NCBI GenBank assembly: GCA_902608975.1
Contig: CACLQI010000008.1
Coordinates: 1-42,039 of the forward strand
Direction of reading: 5' to 3'
Length of the DNA stretch: 42,039 nucleotides
DNA from: an uncultured Pelagibacteraceae bacterium
GTDB taxonomy: Bacteria > Pseudomonadota > Alphaproteobacteria > Pelagibacterales > Pelagibacteraceae
The first letter of the stretch is position 1. Each line of letters starts with the position of its first letter. Shown here piece by piece: positions 36,301 through 42,039 of this stretch. The notes below the pieces were generated by a model. It did no database searches, had not been told where the DNA came from, and worked only from the letters and a program-made list of their open reading frames with translations. The position numbers and the translations under genes were made by a program.

Positions 36301-36746
36301 TTACCAAAGAGACCATTTATAGTTCCAGAAAAAGCTACTACTCCCTCTATGTTCTTAAATAATTCTGAAATATCTAAATTTGGATCTGATAATGTATCAT
36401 TCTGTAAATAAGATTGAGATGATAATTCTAGTATTCTTTTATATCCAACTTTATTTAAAGCTATAAGAGGTAAAAGACCTGTTGTGTTTTCATGTGTAAA
36501 ATTGATTTGTGTTCCAATTATTGGTTGTGAACCAACTTTTGAAATATTTTCAGAGAATTCTAATGAACCACATAAATTAGAAGTGTCGGATAAACCAACT
36601 GAATTTATTTTATTCTCCTTACAAAAATCTTTTAAGTCATCAATTTTAATTGCTCCTTCACAAATTGAATATTCTGTGTGAACTTTTAAATGATTAAATT
36701 TTTGACTATTTGATTCTTGCATTGATAGTTTTAATATTACCATCAA
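33306..36746 (-). CDS. dnaE: DNA polymerase III alpha subunit
   Basis: About 1,140 residues, normal for DnaE1. The N-terminal PHP domain begins FNHLKVHTEYSICEGA, with degenerate metal ligands as in E. coli. The polymerase core has PVGPGRGSGAGSLVAW, the catalytic aspartates in PDFDIDFCEEKRD, and the third Asp in LIKFDFLGLKTLTVI. FAEYGFNKSHAAAYG, tandem HhH and an OB-fold region follow, then a C-terminal tau-binding part. It is the replicative polymerase. The longest frame starts MMVILKLSM; the ATG at 36722-36720 (MQESNSQ) is the more natural start, leaving a 17-base rather than 41-base overlap with lolD. Confidence 0.97.
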   Translation of the reverse strand: MMVILKLSMQESNSQKFNHLKVHTEYSICEGAIKIDDLKDFCKENKINSVGLSDTSNLCGSLEFSENISKVGSQPIIGTQINFTHENTTGLLPLIALNKVGYKRILELSSQSYLQNDTLSDPNLDISELFKNIEGVVAFSGTINGLFGKLFHKGKFEDIRKLYKKLSSIMGNRFYLEIQRHGDNNELSFEKYNLKQSNDLKIPIIATNEVFYIHKDMHDAHDALMCIGNKSYINDKNRFKYTDQHYFKSTEEMSKLFFDIPEALQNNYNLPFRCSFRPQISEPILPNISSEKGGEADEILLKDSEEGLKEKFLKVFNIDEVNLNNDQNFLIYKKRLQHELKIIIEMKYASYFLIVADYIKWAKNNDIPVGPGRGSGAGSLVAWCLSITDVDPIKFNLIFERFLNPDRISMPDFDIDFCEEKRDLVFKYLTSKYKNGVAHIITFGKLKARMVIRDVGRVIGLPYGFVDSISKMIPFDPSRPQNLSQCISNEPRLQKLIKEDPRVKKLTDLSLKLEGLNRNVATHAAGVVIADKNLTEEVPLYKDSSANLLLPSTQFDMYSAEKAGLIKFDFLGLKTLTVINKTQKLINKKNKNFKIENIEFNDQNVFELLSKGNTVGIFQLESAGMREALIKMKPNHLEDIIALVALYRPGPMSNIPIYNDCKHGIQKPDYLHPYLEEILKPTYGVIIYQEQVMQIAQKLSGFTAGQADILRKAMGKKKRAELEKQKEKFIEGAVKNGIKKDVAAGIFLKIEPFAEYGFNKSHAAAYGIISYQTAYLKTHYPNEFFSASMTMDISNQNKLSEFYEELKRLNIKIIRPDINKCFADFRSTNQCFYYALGGIKNVGFEAVSNIVREREKNGEFLSINDFINRVRPKDLNKLQLEGLVKAGSFDSINNNRQSLFDSIPKLIQKSKNIYDNKIANQIDLFKTDESSQENLLITKQDWKFEERLTKEFEAVGFYISNHPLNQFKDIFADYKIIDFNTFKFKNEIKESIVAATLLKVQEKKTSKGNSYAVIKLTDLTSVFELFIFSDILELNRNILVEGNSLIMTLSKNHIDDENRFKRINVKKILSLKDLYNKPISEIEFEIKKHDQIKEISKLIKNTGKTDVKIKFNNGKEEFTLKLKNKRFVDRKLINIIKNQDILTTIY

Positions 36747-37392
36747 TCATTTCTACTTTGCAATCGGCCTTATTAGCAAAATATCTATTATGAGTTGCAT
36801 AAATAATTATTCTCTTAGAATTTTTAAGTTTGTACAAAACATCAAAAACTTCTTTTGCCGTACTTTGATCTAAGCTTCCAGTAGGTTCATCAGCAAGTAT
36901 TATTTCTGGTTCATTAATTAAAGCTCTTGCAATAGCAATTCTTTGAGATTCTCCACCTGATAACTCTGAAGGGTAATGATTAATTCTGTCAATTAAACCC
37001 ATCTTTTTAATTATTTTTTTTGCTACATCGATAGCTTTTTTTTTATTGTTAGTTAAAGATAATCTGGCAAGGTAAACATTTTCTAAAGCTGTAAAATCTG
37101 AAAGCAAATTATTTTGCTGATAAACAATTCCAATTTTTTTTGCTCTAATTTTGTCATTCTCAGATGAGTTAAAAAAATTTATATTATTTTCATTAATTTT
37201 GAGTGATCCAGATGTTGGTTTATCTATCAATGACAAAATATTCAATAAAGTTGATTTGCCAGATCCAGATGGACCTACAATTGAATAAACTTTACCTAAA
37301 TTAAATTTAAAATTAATTCTCTTTAAAACTGATATTTTTTTGCTAGTCAAAAAAGATTTAGAAATTTTATTGAGAGTAATTAAATTATTCAT
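36706..37392 (-). CDS. lolD: Lipoprotein-releasing ABC transporter ATPase LolD
   Basis: 228-residue ABC ATPase. Walker A is GPSGSGKS, Q-loop VYQQNNLLSDF, signature LSGGESQRIAIARAL, Walker B IILADEP with GSLD, and H-loop ATHNRYF. It belongs to the LolD/MacB/FtsE type, and its pairing with the permease gene lolC (8-base overlap) fixes the LolCDE role of extracting lipoproteins from the inner membrane for LolA. The 3' end overlaps dnaE. Confidence 0.95.
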   Translation of the reverse strand: MNNLITLNKISKSFLTSKKISVLKRINFKFNLGKVYSIVGPSGSGKSTLLNILSLIDKPTSGSLKINENNINFFNSSENDKIRAKKIGIVYQQNNLLSDFTALENVYLARLSLTNNKKKAIDVAKKIIKKMGLIDRINHYPSELSGGESQRIAIARALINEPEIILADEPTGSLDQSTAKEVFDVLYKLKNSKRIIIYATHNRYFANKADCKVEMIDGNIKTINARIK

Positions 37393-38617
37393 ATTTTAGT
37401 GATTTAACTGGATCAAGTTTTGATGCTTTAATTGCAGGAAATATAGAAACTATAATTGTAATTATTATAGAACAAATTGCTATGATAAAAATTGAAACAA
37501 AATTAATTTCTGATGGCATTTTACTTAAAAAATAAATTTCTTCAGGAAATAACCTTATATTGAAAATAGTACTTAAAAAAATTCTAACTTTTTCTATGTA
37601 TATAGAAAATGTTACGCCTAAAATGATTCCAAACAAAGTCGCAGATGATCCAATTATAACACCAACTAAAAAGAAGATTTTTGTAATAGATTTATTTAAT
37701 ACACCAATTGATTTTAAAATTGCAATTTCACGCGTTTTATTTTTTACAAGTATTGTTAAGCCAGATATAATGTTGAATGCAGCAACAATTATTATTAACG
37801 ATAAAATTATAAACATTACATTTCTTTCAACTTTTAAAGCAGAAAACAACGAACTATTCATATCTGACCATGTATAAATGAATTGGTCATTAAAAATAGA
37901 CTGAACTATATTTTTACTATTTTCAATTTCTGAAGGATTTTTTAAATACACTTCTAAATTTCTACTCTTTTCATCAATGTCAAAAAAATCTTCTAGATAT
38001 TCCAAATTAATAAATGCTACGTTGTGATCGAATTCTGAAAAACCACTATCAAATATTGAGTTAACAATGAAAGTTTGTTGTTTAGGTAAGTTACCAATTA
38101 TAGTTTCAATTCCAGTGGAAGACATAACTGAAACTTTGTCACCAATTTTTAAATCTAATGAAAAACTTAATTCTTTACCTATAGAAATATTATTATTTAC
38201 TAAGTTGTTTTTATCTCCGATAAAACTTTTGTTATTGATTATTTTAAGTTTTAAAAAATCTTCTTTTTTGTAACCTCTTAAAATTATACCTTTAGTAAAA
38301 TCCTTGTTTAATAAAACAGCCTCTCCATTGCTGCTAAATATTAATTCATTTGATATTAATTGTAATTTTTCATCTTTTAGTTTTGATTTGTCAATCTGTC
38401 TTTCGTAAGGATCAACTATCACATGTGCATTAAAACCGACTATTTTATCTATCAACTCATTTCTAAAACCATTCATCACTGACATTACTATTATTAAAAC
38501 TGCAACACCTAGGCTTATTCCTATAAATGAAAAGATTGAAATAACATTCAAAAAACCATCTTTCTTTCTGGTTTTCAAAAATCTAAAGGTAATCTCTTTT
38601 TCTAGTACAGAAATCAA
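37385..38617 (-). CDS. lolC: Lipoprotein-releasing ABC transporter permease LolC/LolE
   Basis: 410-residue permease with four transmembrane helices: one at about 23-47, then three in the last third (about 270-295, 315-340, 370-395). A large periplasmic domain lies between the first and second helices. VISIFSFIGISLGVAVLIIV and MNGFRNELIDKI after the first helix are LolC/E hallmarks, as is the terminal IFPAIKASKLDPVKSLKYE. Only one permease gene is present, so as in other alphaproteobacteria it may act as a homodimer in place of LolC plus LolE. It overlaps proS by 4 bases. Confidence 0.95.
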   Translation of the reverse strand: MISVLEKEITFRFLKTRKKDGFLNVISIFSFIGISLGVAVLIIVMSVMNGFRNELIDKIVGFNAHVIVDPYERQIDKSKLKDEKLQLISNELIFSSNGEAVLLNKDFTKGIILRGYKKEDFLKLKIINNKSFIGDKNNLVNNNISIGKELSFSLDLKIGDKVSVMSSTGIETIIGNLPKQQTFIVNSIFDSGFSEFDHNVAFINLEYLEDFFDIDEKSRNLEVYLKNPSEIENSKNIVQSIFNDQFIYTWSDMNSSLFSALKVERNVMFIILSLIIIVAAFNIISGLTILVKNKTREIAILKSIGVLNKSITKIFFLVGVIIGSSATLFGIILGVTFSIYIEKVRIFLSTIFNIRLFPEEIYFLSKMPSEINFVSIFIIAICSIIITIIVSIFPAIKASKLDPVKSLKYE

Positions 38618-39948
38618 ATTTTTTCTTTTTGTTTATTTATTTGTTCAGATATTTGATCAAGTGATAAATTCTGAGTTTCTTTTCCAATTTCTTTGAACTC
38701 AAACAAATCACCTTCTGATTTTTTTCCAATAATGATTTGATATGGTACACCAATTAAATTAAATTTTTTCATTTTTGAAGAAAAGTTTTCATCAGTATCA
38801 TCAATAATTGTGTCAATTTTTTTACTTTCTAAAAATTTGTATATTTTTTCTGCTTTTTTTAAATTAGATTTGTCATTTTTAGTAACCATTGGAATAATTG
38901 CTACCTCGTAAGGAGCAACACTTAAAGGCCATTTCATTGTTTCTTCTTTCTCATCATATTTTGCTTCAATTATAGCTCCTACCAATCTTGAAACACCAAC
39001 ACCATACGATCCCATTTTAACATAATCTTTTTTACCACCAGGAAGATCAACTGCCGCATTTAATGGTTTAGAATATTTATCTCCAAAATAAAAAATATGT
39101 CCTACTTCAATTCCTTTCGTTATAAGTCTGTTTTCAGATGAAACTTTTTTTTCAAAATCATTTTTGTTAAATTTTTCGTCTGTAACAGCATAAAAAGTTT
39201 CATATTTTTTTCTTAAATCATCTAATGATTTTTTTTCTAGAATAGTTTTATCATAAACTACTTCGAAAATTCTTTTATCCGTAAAAATTTTACTTTCTCC
39301 AGTTTCTGCTAAAATAACAAATTCATGTGAAAGATTTCCTCCAATTGGACCGGTATCTGCTGCCATTGGTATAGCGGTTAGATCTAATCTTTTAAATGTT
39401 TTTAAATATGAGAGAAAAAATTTATTATATGAATACAAAGCTTCTTCATCATTTACATCAAATGAATAAGCATCTTTCATATAAAATTCTCTACAACGCA
39501 TTATTCCAAATCTTGGCCTTAGCTCATCTCTAAATTTCCATTGAATATGATAAAGAAGTTGTGGTAAAGATTTATAGGATTTAATATTAGATCTAAATAT
39601 ATCAGTTATTAATTCTTCATTTGTTGGGCCATATAGCATTTCTCTATTTTGTCGATCTTTAATTCTGAGCATTTCATCACCGTAATCATCATAACGACCA
39701 CTTTCTTTCCAAATTTCACTTGATTGAATTGTTGGCATCAAAATTTCTTGTGCACCTATTTTGTTTTGTTCTTCTCTAACGATTTTTTCAATTTTTTTCA
39801 TGACTTTAAAGCCTAAAGGTAACCATGAATAAATACCTGCGGAGGATTGTTTTATCATGCCTACTCTAAGCATTAATTTGTGGGACTTTATTTTTGCTTC
39901 AGTAGGGTTATTTTTTAAAATTGGTATAAAAGCTTTAGATATATACAT
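38614..39948 (-). CDS. proS: Prolyl-tRNA synthetase (short type without editing insertion)
   Basis: 444-residue class II synthetase. Motif 1 region is SSAGIYSWLPLGFKVMKKIE, motif 2 is in QWKFRDELRPRFGIMRCREF, and motif 3 is in MGSYGVGVSRLVGAI. The C-terminal anticodon-binding domain has VAIIPMVTKNDKS and DTDENFSSKMKKFNLIGVPY. E. coli ProS is about 570 residues because of the INS editing domain between motifs 2 and 3; that domain is missing here, the known alphaproteobacterial form. Misacylated Ala-tRNA-Pro is then expected to be cleared by a separate ProXp/YbaK-type protein outside the window. Confidence 0.97.
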   Translation of the reverse strand: MYISKAFIPILKNNPTEAKIKSHKLMLRVGMIKQSSAGIYSWLPLGFKVMKKIEKIVREEQNKIGAQEILMPTIQSSEIWKESGRYDDYGDEMLRIKDRQNREMLYGPTNEELITDIFRSNIKSYKSLPQLLYHIQWKFRDELRPRFGIMRCREFYMKDAYSFDVNDEEALYSYNKFFLSYLKTFKRLDLTAIPMAADTGPIGGNLSHEFVILAETGESKIFTDKRIFEVVYDKTILEKKSLDDLRKKYETFYAVTDEKFNKNDFEKKVSSENRLITKGIEVGHIFYFGDKYSKPLNAAVDLPGGKKDYVKMGSYGVGVSRLVGAIIEAKYDEKEETMKWPLSVAPYEVAIIPMVTKNDKSNLKKAEKIYKFLESKKIDTIIDDTDENFSSKMKKFNLIGVPYQIIIGKKSEGDLFEFKEIGKETQNLSLDQISEQINKQKEKI

Positions 39949-39984
39949 TTGAACTTATTATGTTTTTTAAATCAAAATATTCAA

Positions 39985-41643
39985 TTAAATTCTTACCAAG
40001 TTGATGTTTGTAAAAGGTTTTTTACCTGTTTTTTCTTTAGAATATTTTCTACATACTATTTTTAAAGCATCTACTAGATTTGATTCTTGTTTTTTGCTGT
40101 TTAATGAGTATGTTTTTGTTGTATTTTCAATTTCATCTTCTAAACCATTTATAAACTCATCTGCTTGCAATATGGGTAATCCTTTAAAAGTCAAAATTGG
40201 TCTTTGATGGATGTTTCCTTTGGGGGTAACCATTATTGTTACTTCAATATATCCATTGTTACTTAAATTTTTTCTATCTTTTATAGATTGTGAATCCTCA
40301 TCAACACTTACATTGCCATCAAGATAAAGTCTTCCACTTGGTGCTTTATCATAAACCTCGGGTTTGTTACCTGGTGATAATTTAACTATATCACCATTTT
40401 CAACTTGAATTGGAAAAGGTACCTGCATTTCCTTAGCAAAATTTATATGTTCAATCATATGCCTATGTTCACCATGAACTGGAATAACACATTTTGGTTT
40501 TATCCAATTATACATATCCTTTAAATCTTCTCTATTTGGATGTCCTGAGACATGAACAAATTCGCTATCTTCTGAAATAACTTCAATTCCATCTTTTACT
40601 AACTGGTTATGGAGTTTGTATAATTTTTTTTCATTTCCAGGAATAATCTTAGATGAAAAAATTACAGCATCATCTTTTTCAATAGTTACATCTGGGTGCA
40701 TAGAATTTGAAATCCTCATCATAGCACCCATTGGCTCGCCTTGGCTGCCTGTGCATAAATATACAATTTTTTCTCTAGGAAAATTTTTTGCCTCTCTTGA
40801 GTCTATTGGCTCAATTACATTTTTTAAATATCCACATTGTTTAGCGGCTTTATATATTCTATGCATTGATCTTCCAATTAAAGAAATTTGTCTTCCAATT
40901 TTTTCTGCACAATAAAAAATTGTTTCCATACGTGCTACGTTTGATGCAAATGATGTAACTATGATTCTTTTCTTAAGACTACTCATTATATTATATATGC
41001 TTTTTCTTACATCTAATTCAGAACCTGATCTACCTATGCTAAAGACATTTGTAGAGTCACAAATCATTGCTAAGACACCCTCTTTTCCAATTTCTTTTAA
41101 TCTTTCAGAATTAATTTTTCCTCCTATAAGAGGGTTAGGATCCACTTTCCAATCACCAGTATGAAGTATAACACCTGATGGAGTTTTAATTCTTAATCCA
41201 TTAGGTTCTAAAATTGAATGAGTTAAAGTAATATATTCAATTTCAAAAGGTTCTAAATTTACAGTACCATTTAGATCTACTATATTAAGATGTTTAGTTA
41301 TATCTATATTTTTTTCTCTAAATTTTTCCTTGATCAGAACAGCAGTAAAAGGTGTTGCAAAAATTTTGCATTTTAATTTTGGCCATAAATGAGCAATAGC
41401 ACCAATATGATCTTCATGTGCATGGGTCAAAACAATTCCTAAAAGATTTTCTCTTCTATCAACAATGAAACCTGGATCTGCATAGATTAAATCAATACCT
41501 GGTAAACTGTCATCAGCAAATGTAACTCCTATATCAACCATTATCCATTTATGCTCACTAGGTTTTCCATAGGCAAAAAGATTCATATTCATGCCAATTT
41601 CACCTGATCCACCTAAAGGACAAAATAAAAATTCATCTTTCAT
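39985..41643 (-). CDS. rnj: Ribonuclease J
   Basis: 552-residue metallo-beta-lactamase/beta-CASP ribonuclease. The zinc motif is LTHAHEDHIGAI, further ligands lie in LHTGDWKVDPNP, and the beta-CASP part includes CDSTNVFS, CTGSQGEPMGAM, FVHVSGHPNREDL and VIPVHGEHRHM. RNase J has both 5'-3' exonuclease and endonuclease activity in mRNA and rRNA processing and is the alphaproteobacterial complement to RNase E. Its ATG overlaps the coaX stop (ATGA). A 36-base gap leads to proS. Confidence 0.96.
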   Translation of the reverse strand: MKDEFLFCPLGGSGEIGMNMNLFAYGKPSEHKWIMVDIGVTFADDSLPGIDLIYADPGFIVDRRENLLGIVLTHAHEDHIGAIAHLWPKLKCKIFATPFTAVLIKEKFREKNIDITKHLNIVDLNGTVNLEPFEIEYITLTHSILEPNGLRIKTPSGVILHTGDWKVDPNPLIGGKINSERLKEIGKEGVLAMICDSTNVFSIGRSGSELDVRKSIYNIMSSLKKRIIVTSFASNVARMETIFYCAEKIGRQISLIGRSMHRIYKAAKQCGYLKNVIEPIDSREAKNFPREKIVYLCTGSQGEPMGAMMRISNSMHPDVTIEKDDAVIFSSKIIPGNEKKLYKLHNQLVKDGIEVISEDSEFVHVSGHPNREDLKDMYNWIKPKCVIPVHGEHRHMIEHINFAKEMQVPFPIQVENGDIVKLSPGNKPEVYDKAPSGRLYLDGNVSVDEDSQSIKDRKNLSNNGYIEVTIMVTPKGNIHQRPILTFKGLPILQADEFINGLEDEIENTTKTYSLNSKKQESNLVDALKIVCRKYSKEKTGKKPFTNINLVRI

Positions 41644-42039
41644 TTCTGATATTTAATTAAATCTGTAGCTCTTATTAAACCATTAATAGTAACTTCAGTG
41701 TTCACCTTAACATTCGATTTTATTGAGTTTTTAAATAAATATGAAAATCCTCCTGTAATTACAATTTTAAAATTTTTTTTCGTTTCTTTTTTAATTAAAT
41801 GTATAATATTATCAATTAAACCATTATAGCCCCAAAAAAAACCAGATCTAACAGCAGAAACAGTATTCAGACCTATGACTTGATTTGTTTTTTTTAAACT
41901 TAATTTAGGAATTAAACTCGCTTTATCTATCAGTGTTTTCAGAGATAAATTTACACCAGGTGCAATAACACCTCCGTGATAAACATTTTTGATTAATACA
42001 TCAAAAGTTGTAGCTGTACCAAAATCTAGAATTATGTAG
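41640..42039 (-). CDS. coaX: Type III pantothenate kinase CoaX (partial, N-terminus beyond right edge)
   Basis: The minus strand is open from the right edge down to TGA at 41642-41640, giving 132 residues of the C-terminal part. The sequence has ILDFGTATTFDV (the family motif DxGTATTxD), then YHGGVIAPGVNLSL, IGLNTVSAVRSGFFWGYNG and VITGGFS, all CoaX hallmarks. It phosphorylates pantothenate, the first step of coenzyme A synthesis, and differs from CoaA in using a Pfam Pan_kinase (ASKHA) fold. The context with rnj downstream is alphaproteobacterial (usually nuoN-birA-coaX-rnj). Confidence 0.93.
   Translation of the reverse strand, partial: YIILDFGTATTFDVLIKNVYHGGVIAPGVNLSLKTLIDKASLIPKLSLKKTNQVIGLNTVSAVRSGFFWGYNGLIDNIIHLIKKETKKNFKIVITGGFSYLFKNSIKSNVKVNTEVTINGLIRATDLIKYQK

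Noticed and set aside
37560-37877. 105-codon plus-strand frame opposite lolC
   Set aside because: It lies entirely within lolC, whose LolC/E hallmarks are clear, and has no family features of its own.
41640-42039. birA (biotin ligase) as the identity of the truncated gene upstream of rnj
   Set aside because: The translation carries DFGTATTFD and later GGFS motifs of CoaX, not biotin ligase motifs.
1-42039. A defence, mobile or otherwise novel gene system
   Set aside because: Every protein of meaningful length is assignable to a housekeeping family, and gene order is ancestral alphaproteobacterial. No repeats, integrases, toxin-antitoxin pairs or composition islands are visible.

Overview
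This window is a dense, very A+T-rich stretch of bacterial chromosome. Genes abut or overlap by 1-20 bases, intergenic gaps are mostly under 60 bases, and there are no tRNA or rRNA genes, insertion sequences, phage genes or CRISPR arrays. The gene content and order are alphaproteobacterial: an IspD-IspF fusion, LpxI instead of LpxH, NtrY/NtrX next to trkA, a short ProS without the editing insert, RNase J next to coaX, and an SOS box of the GAAC-N7-GAAC (GTTC-N7-GTTC) type. With the extreme compaction and base composition, the best guess is a streamlined marine SAR11 (Pelagibacterales, 'Candidatus Pelagibacter'-like) genome. The guess rests on gene content and style, not on a marker-gene comparison.

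Layout from left to right. (1) 1-5558, minus strand: ntrY, ntrX, trkA and trkH, a two-component system followed by a potassium uptake system. trkH runs off the left edge. (2) 5593-7665, plus strand: ispDF, pgpA and pncC (isoprenoid precursors, phospholipid, nucleotide salvage), an overlapping cluster. (3) 7648-14103, minus strand: tpiA, secG, pyrG, kdsA, eno, ftsB, lipA and ratA (glycolysis, CTP, Kdo, lipoate, division, secretion). (4) 14162-21591, plus strand: ppiD, trpE, trpG, trpD and trpC in one chain, then lexA behind its own SOS box, then gltX. (5) 21568-42039, minus strand: coaX (partial), rnj, proS, lolC, lolD, dnaE, a structured leader, rpsB, tsf, frr, uppS, cdsA, dxr, bamA, skp, fabZ, lpxD, lpxA, lpxI and lpxB. 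This large envelope-plus-translation cluster supplies lipid A synthesis, outer membrane protein assembly, lipoprotein export, undecaprenyl phosphate and CDP-diacylglycerol.

Region 5 and kdsA together show a Gram-negative cell that makes Kdo-lipid A LPS. ispDF, dxr and uppS belong to one route, from the MEP pathway to the C55 lipid carrier. The trp genes here cover chorismate to indole-glycerol phosphate only, without trpF, trpB or trpA.

I found no new multi-gene system; this is housekeeping chromosome. The points worth a second look are regulatory and reductive. They include a pseudoknot-like leader before rpsB, the SOS box before lexA, an NtrX lacking the sigma-54 contact motif, an Asp-to-Asn change in the CdsA signature, a parvulin-poor PpiD, and genes missing from classic neighbourhoods (pyrH, rseP, the pyruvate dehydrogenase genes, gltA, comEC, moaC/moeA).
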